A stretch of 64,000 nucleotides of DNA from Streptomyces endocoffeicus (lineage in GTDB: Bacteria > Actinomycetota > Actinomycetes > Streptomycetales > Streptomycetaceae). A program made the position numbers and the translations under genes. The DNA is taken from NCBI RefSeq assembly GCF_016741935.1, contig NZ_JAERRG010000006.1, forward strand, positions 372,001 to 436,000, read 5' to 3'. Of this stretch, positions 63,314-64,000 are shown one piece after another. Below the pieces are notes generated by a model. It searched no databases and had not been told where the DNA came from. It saw nothing but the letters and a program-made list of their open reading frames with translations. Each line of letters opens with the position of its first letter. The first letter of the stretch is position 1.

Positions 63314-64000
63314 ATGCCGGATCAACGTCATGCTTCGACACTCCCGCAGCTGCTCGAGCGTGCGGCCCGCGAAACGACTCAAGGCATCGCGTTCATCGGC
63401 GGCCCGTTCCTCTCCTACGCCGAGTTGCGGGAGTGCGCCTGCCGGATCGCGCAAGGGCTGCGGGAGCGCGGCACCGCCCCGGGCGACCGAGTGCTCATCG
63501 CGGCCGGTGATCCGGAGATCTTCTTCCGCGCCTTCTGGGGATGCGTACTCACCGGTGCCGTGCCGTGCCCGGTCGCACCGCCGGCCGACCCTTCCCGGTG
63601 GCGCGCCCAGCTGGAGCAGCTGCGCACGCTCCTGGGCGACCCGCTGGTGATCGTGTCCAAGACGGCTCATGGAGACCTGCCCGAGGCCGGGCTGCGGTCC
63701 GTCACGGTCGAGGAGCTGAGCCATGCCGCGGCCGAGCCCGATCAGCTCCATGTGCCCGCGCCGGACGATCTCACCCTGCTGATGCTCACCTCCGGGTCCA
63801 CCGGATCGAGCAAGGCGGTCAGGCTCACCCACGCCAATCTGCTGGCGGCGCAGGCCGGTAAGGCGGGGGCGCTGGAACTCGGGCCCGACGACACCTCGTT
63901 GAACTGGATCTCGGTCGATCACATCGCCGCGATCGAGGCGCATCTGCTGCCGATGTTCAACGGCGCCGCCCAGGTCATGACGGTGCCCGCCACGGTGCTG
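63314..64000 (+). CDS. AMP-binding (acyl/aryl adenylating) enzyme, 3' end outside window
   Basis: At least 229 residues of an ANL-superfamily protein: FLSYAELRECACRIAQGLRE, PGDRVLIAAGDPEIFFRAFW, GCVLTGAVPCPVAPP, then core motif A3 LLMLTSGSTGSSKAVRLTHA near residue 160 and LNWISVDHIAAIEAHLLPMF near 198. The last phrase resembles the (N/S)W-PLDHVGGI segment of loading adenylation domains in large hybrid PKS/NRPS proteins and FAAL-like enzymes. The gene continues past the window, so a multidomain protein is possible. GGAGGA lies 7 nt before the ATG. It is 254 bp after the ATP-grasp gene; that gap shows no gene and no clear terminator. Confidence 0.82.
   Translation, partial: MPDQRHASTLPQLLERAARETTQGIAFIGGPFLSYAELRECACRIAQGLRERGTAPGDRVLIAAGDPEIFFRAFWGCVLTGAVPCPVAPPADPSRWRAQLEQLRTLLGDPLVIVSKTAHGDLPEAGLRSVTVEELSHAAAEPDQLHVPAPDDLTLLMLTSGSTGSSKAVRLTHANLLAAQAGKAGALELGPDDTSLNWISVDHIAAIEAHLLPMFNGAAQVMTVPATVL

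Noticed and set aside
1..64000. tRNA, rRNA, riboswitch or intact IS element
   Set aside because: I scanned intergenic regions for cloverleaf-like arms, CCA-type ends, known riboswitch cores and transposase motifs (DDE, HUH) and saw none. A covariance-model search would be needed to exclude small or degenerate cases.

Overview
The window is high-GC (roughly 70% or more), densely coded DNA. It has frequent GTG/TTG starts, 4-bp stop/start overlaps and many small regulator-effector pairs, all typical of Streptomyces or a close relative. A telomere-associated protein gene and a terminal protein gene (tap-tpg, 41948-44700) show that the replicon is linear, most likely a chromosome arm but possibly a large linear plasmid. 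The mix of accessory metabolism, orphan regulators, one defence-type gene and several deletion pseudogenes fits a chromosome arm. No rRNA, tRNA, CRISPR array or intact insertion sequence was recognised.

Layout. 1-2.7 kb: co-directional SDR / aminotransferase / RraA-type aldolase genes. 2.7-7.8 kb: TetR gene beside a 38-codon aldo-keto reductase stub, MerR regulator, secreted beta-helix protein, O-methyltransferase. 7.8-12 kb: LCMT-type methyltransferase, flavohaemoglobin and NsrR sharing an operator, AI-2E family permease. 12-20 kb: cysteine-desulfurase-like protein; a TetR-controlled amidase/AtzG pair divergent from a metallo-hydrolase; acyltransferase; AlkZ-like protein coupled to an aldo-keto reductase; DinB protein. 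20.9-29 kb: a WYL regulator, then a complete four-carbon acid sugar (threonate/erythronate) catabolic operon with its GntR regulator, a palindromic operator and a Crp-type site. 29.3-35.3 kb: three damaged genes flank an aberrant EPSP-synthase paralogue and a LysR gene. 35.4-41.8 kb: two kinase-like genes, LMW phosphatase, SGNH hydrolase, a TetR/FBP pair sharing a 25-bp operator, a SapA-like secreted protein and a lipoprotein. 41.9-45 kb: tap-tpg and a WD40 remnant. 45-53 kb: methyltransferases, YceI, an imine reductase/HxlR pair, a MarR-linked DHA2 efflux pump, an esterase. 53.4-58 kb: a 1514-residue protein joining a nucleoside-phosphorylase-like domain to a STAND-type NTPase and a long helical region, the best candidate for an undescribed antiviral system. 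58-64 kb: GlxA-type regulator, a GAPDH paralogue, an MmyB-type regulator, a deleted SDR, and then what looks like the left edge of a biosynthetic cluster. That edge holds an ATP-grasp gene with two TTA codons and a Crp-like palindrome upstream, followed by an adenylating enzyme cut by the window end.

Recurring themes are local regulator-operator pairs readable from palindromes (NsrR, three TetRs, GntR, MarR, MerR), promoters whose -10 box lies 6-8 nt from the start codon (probable leaderless mRNAs), short in-frame minisatellites of 21-33 bp, and several genes broken by deletion rather than transposition. All functions come from reading translated motifs by eye. No database search or folding calculation was run.
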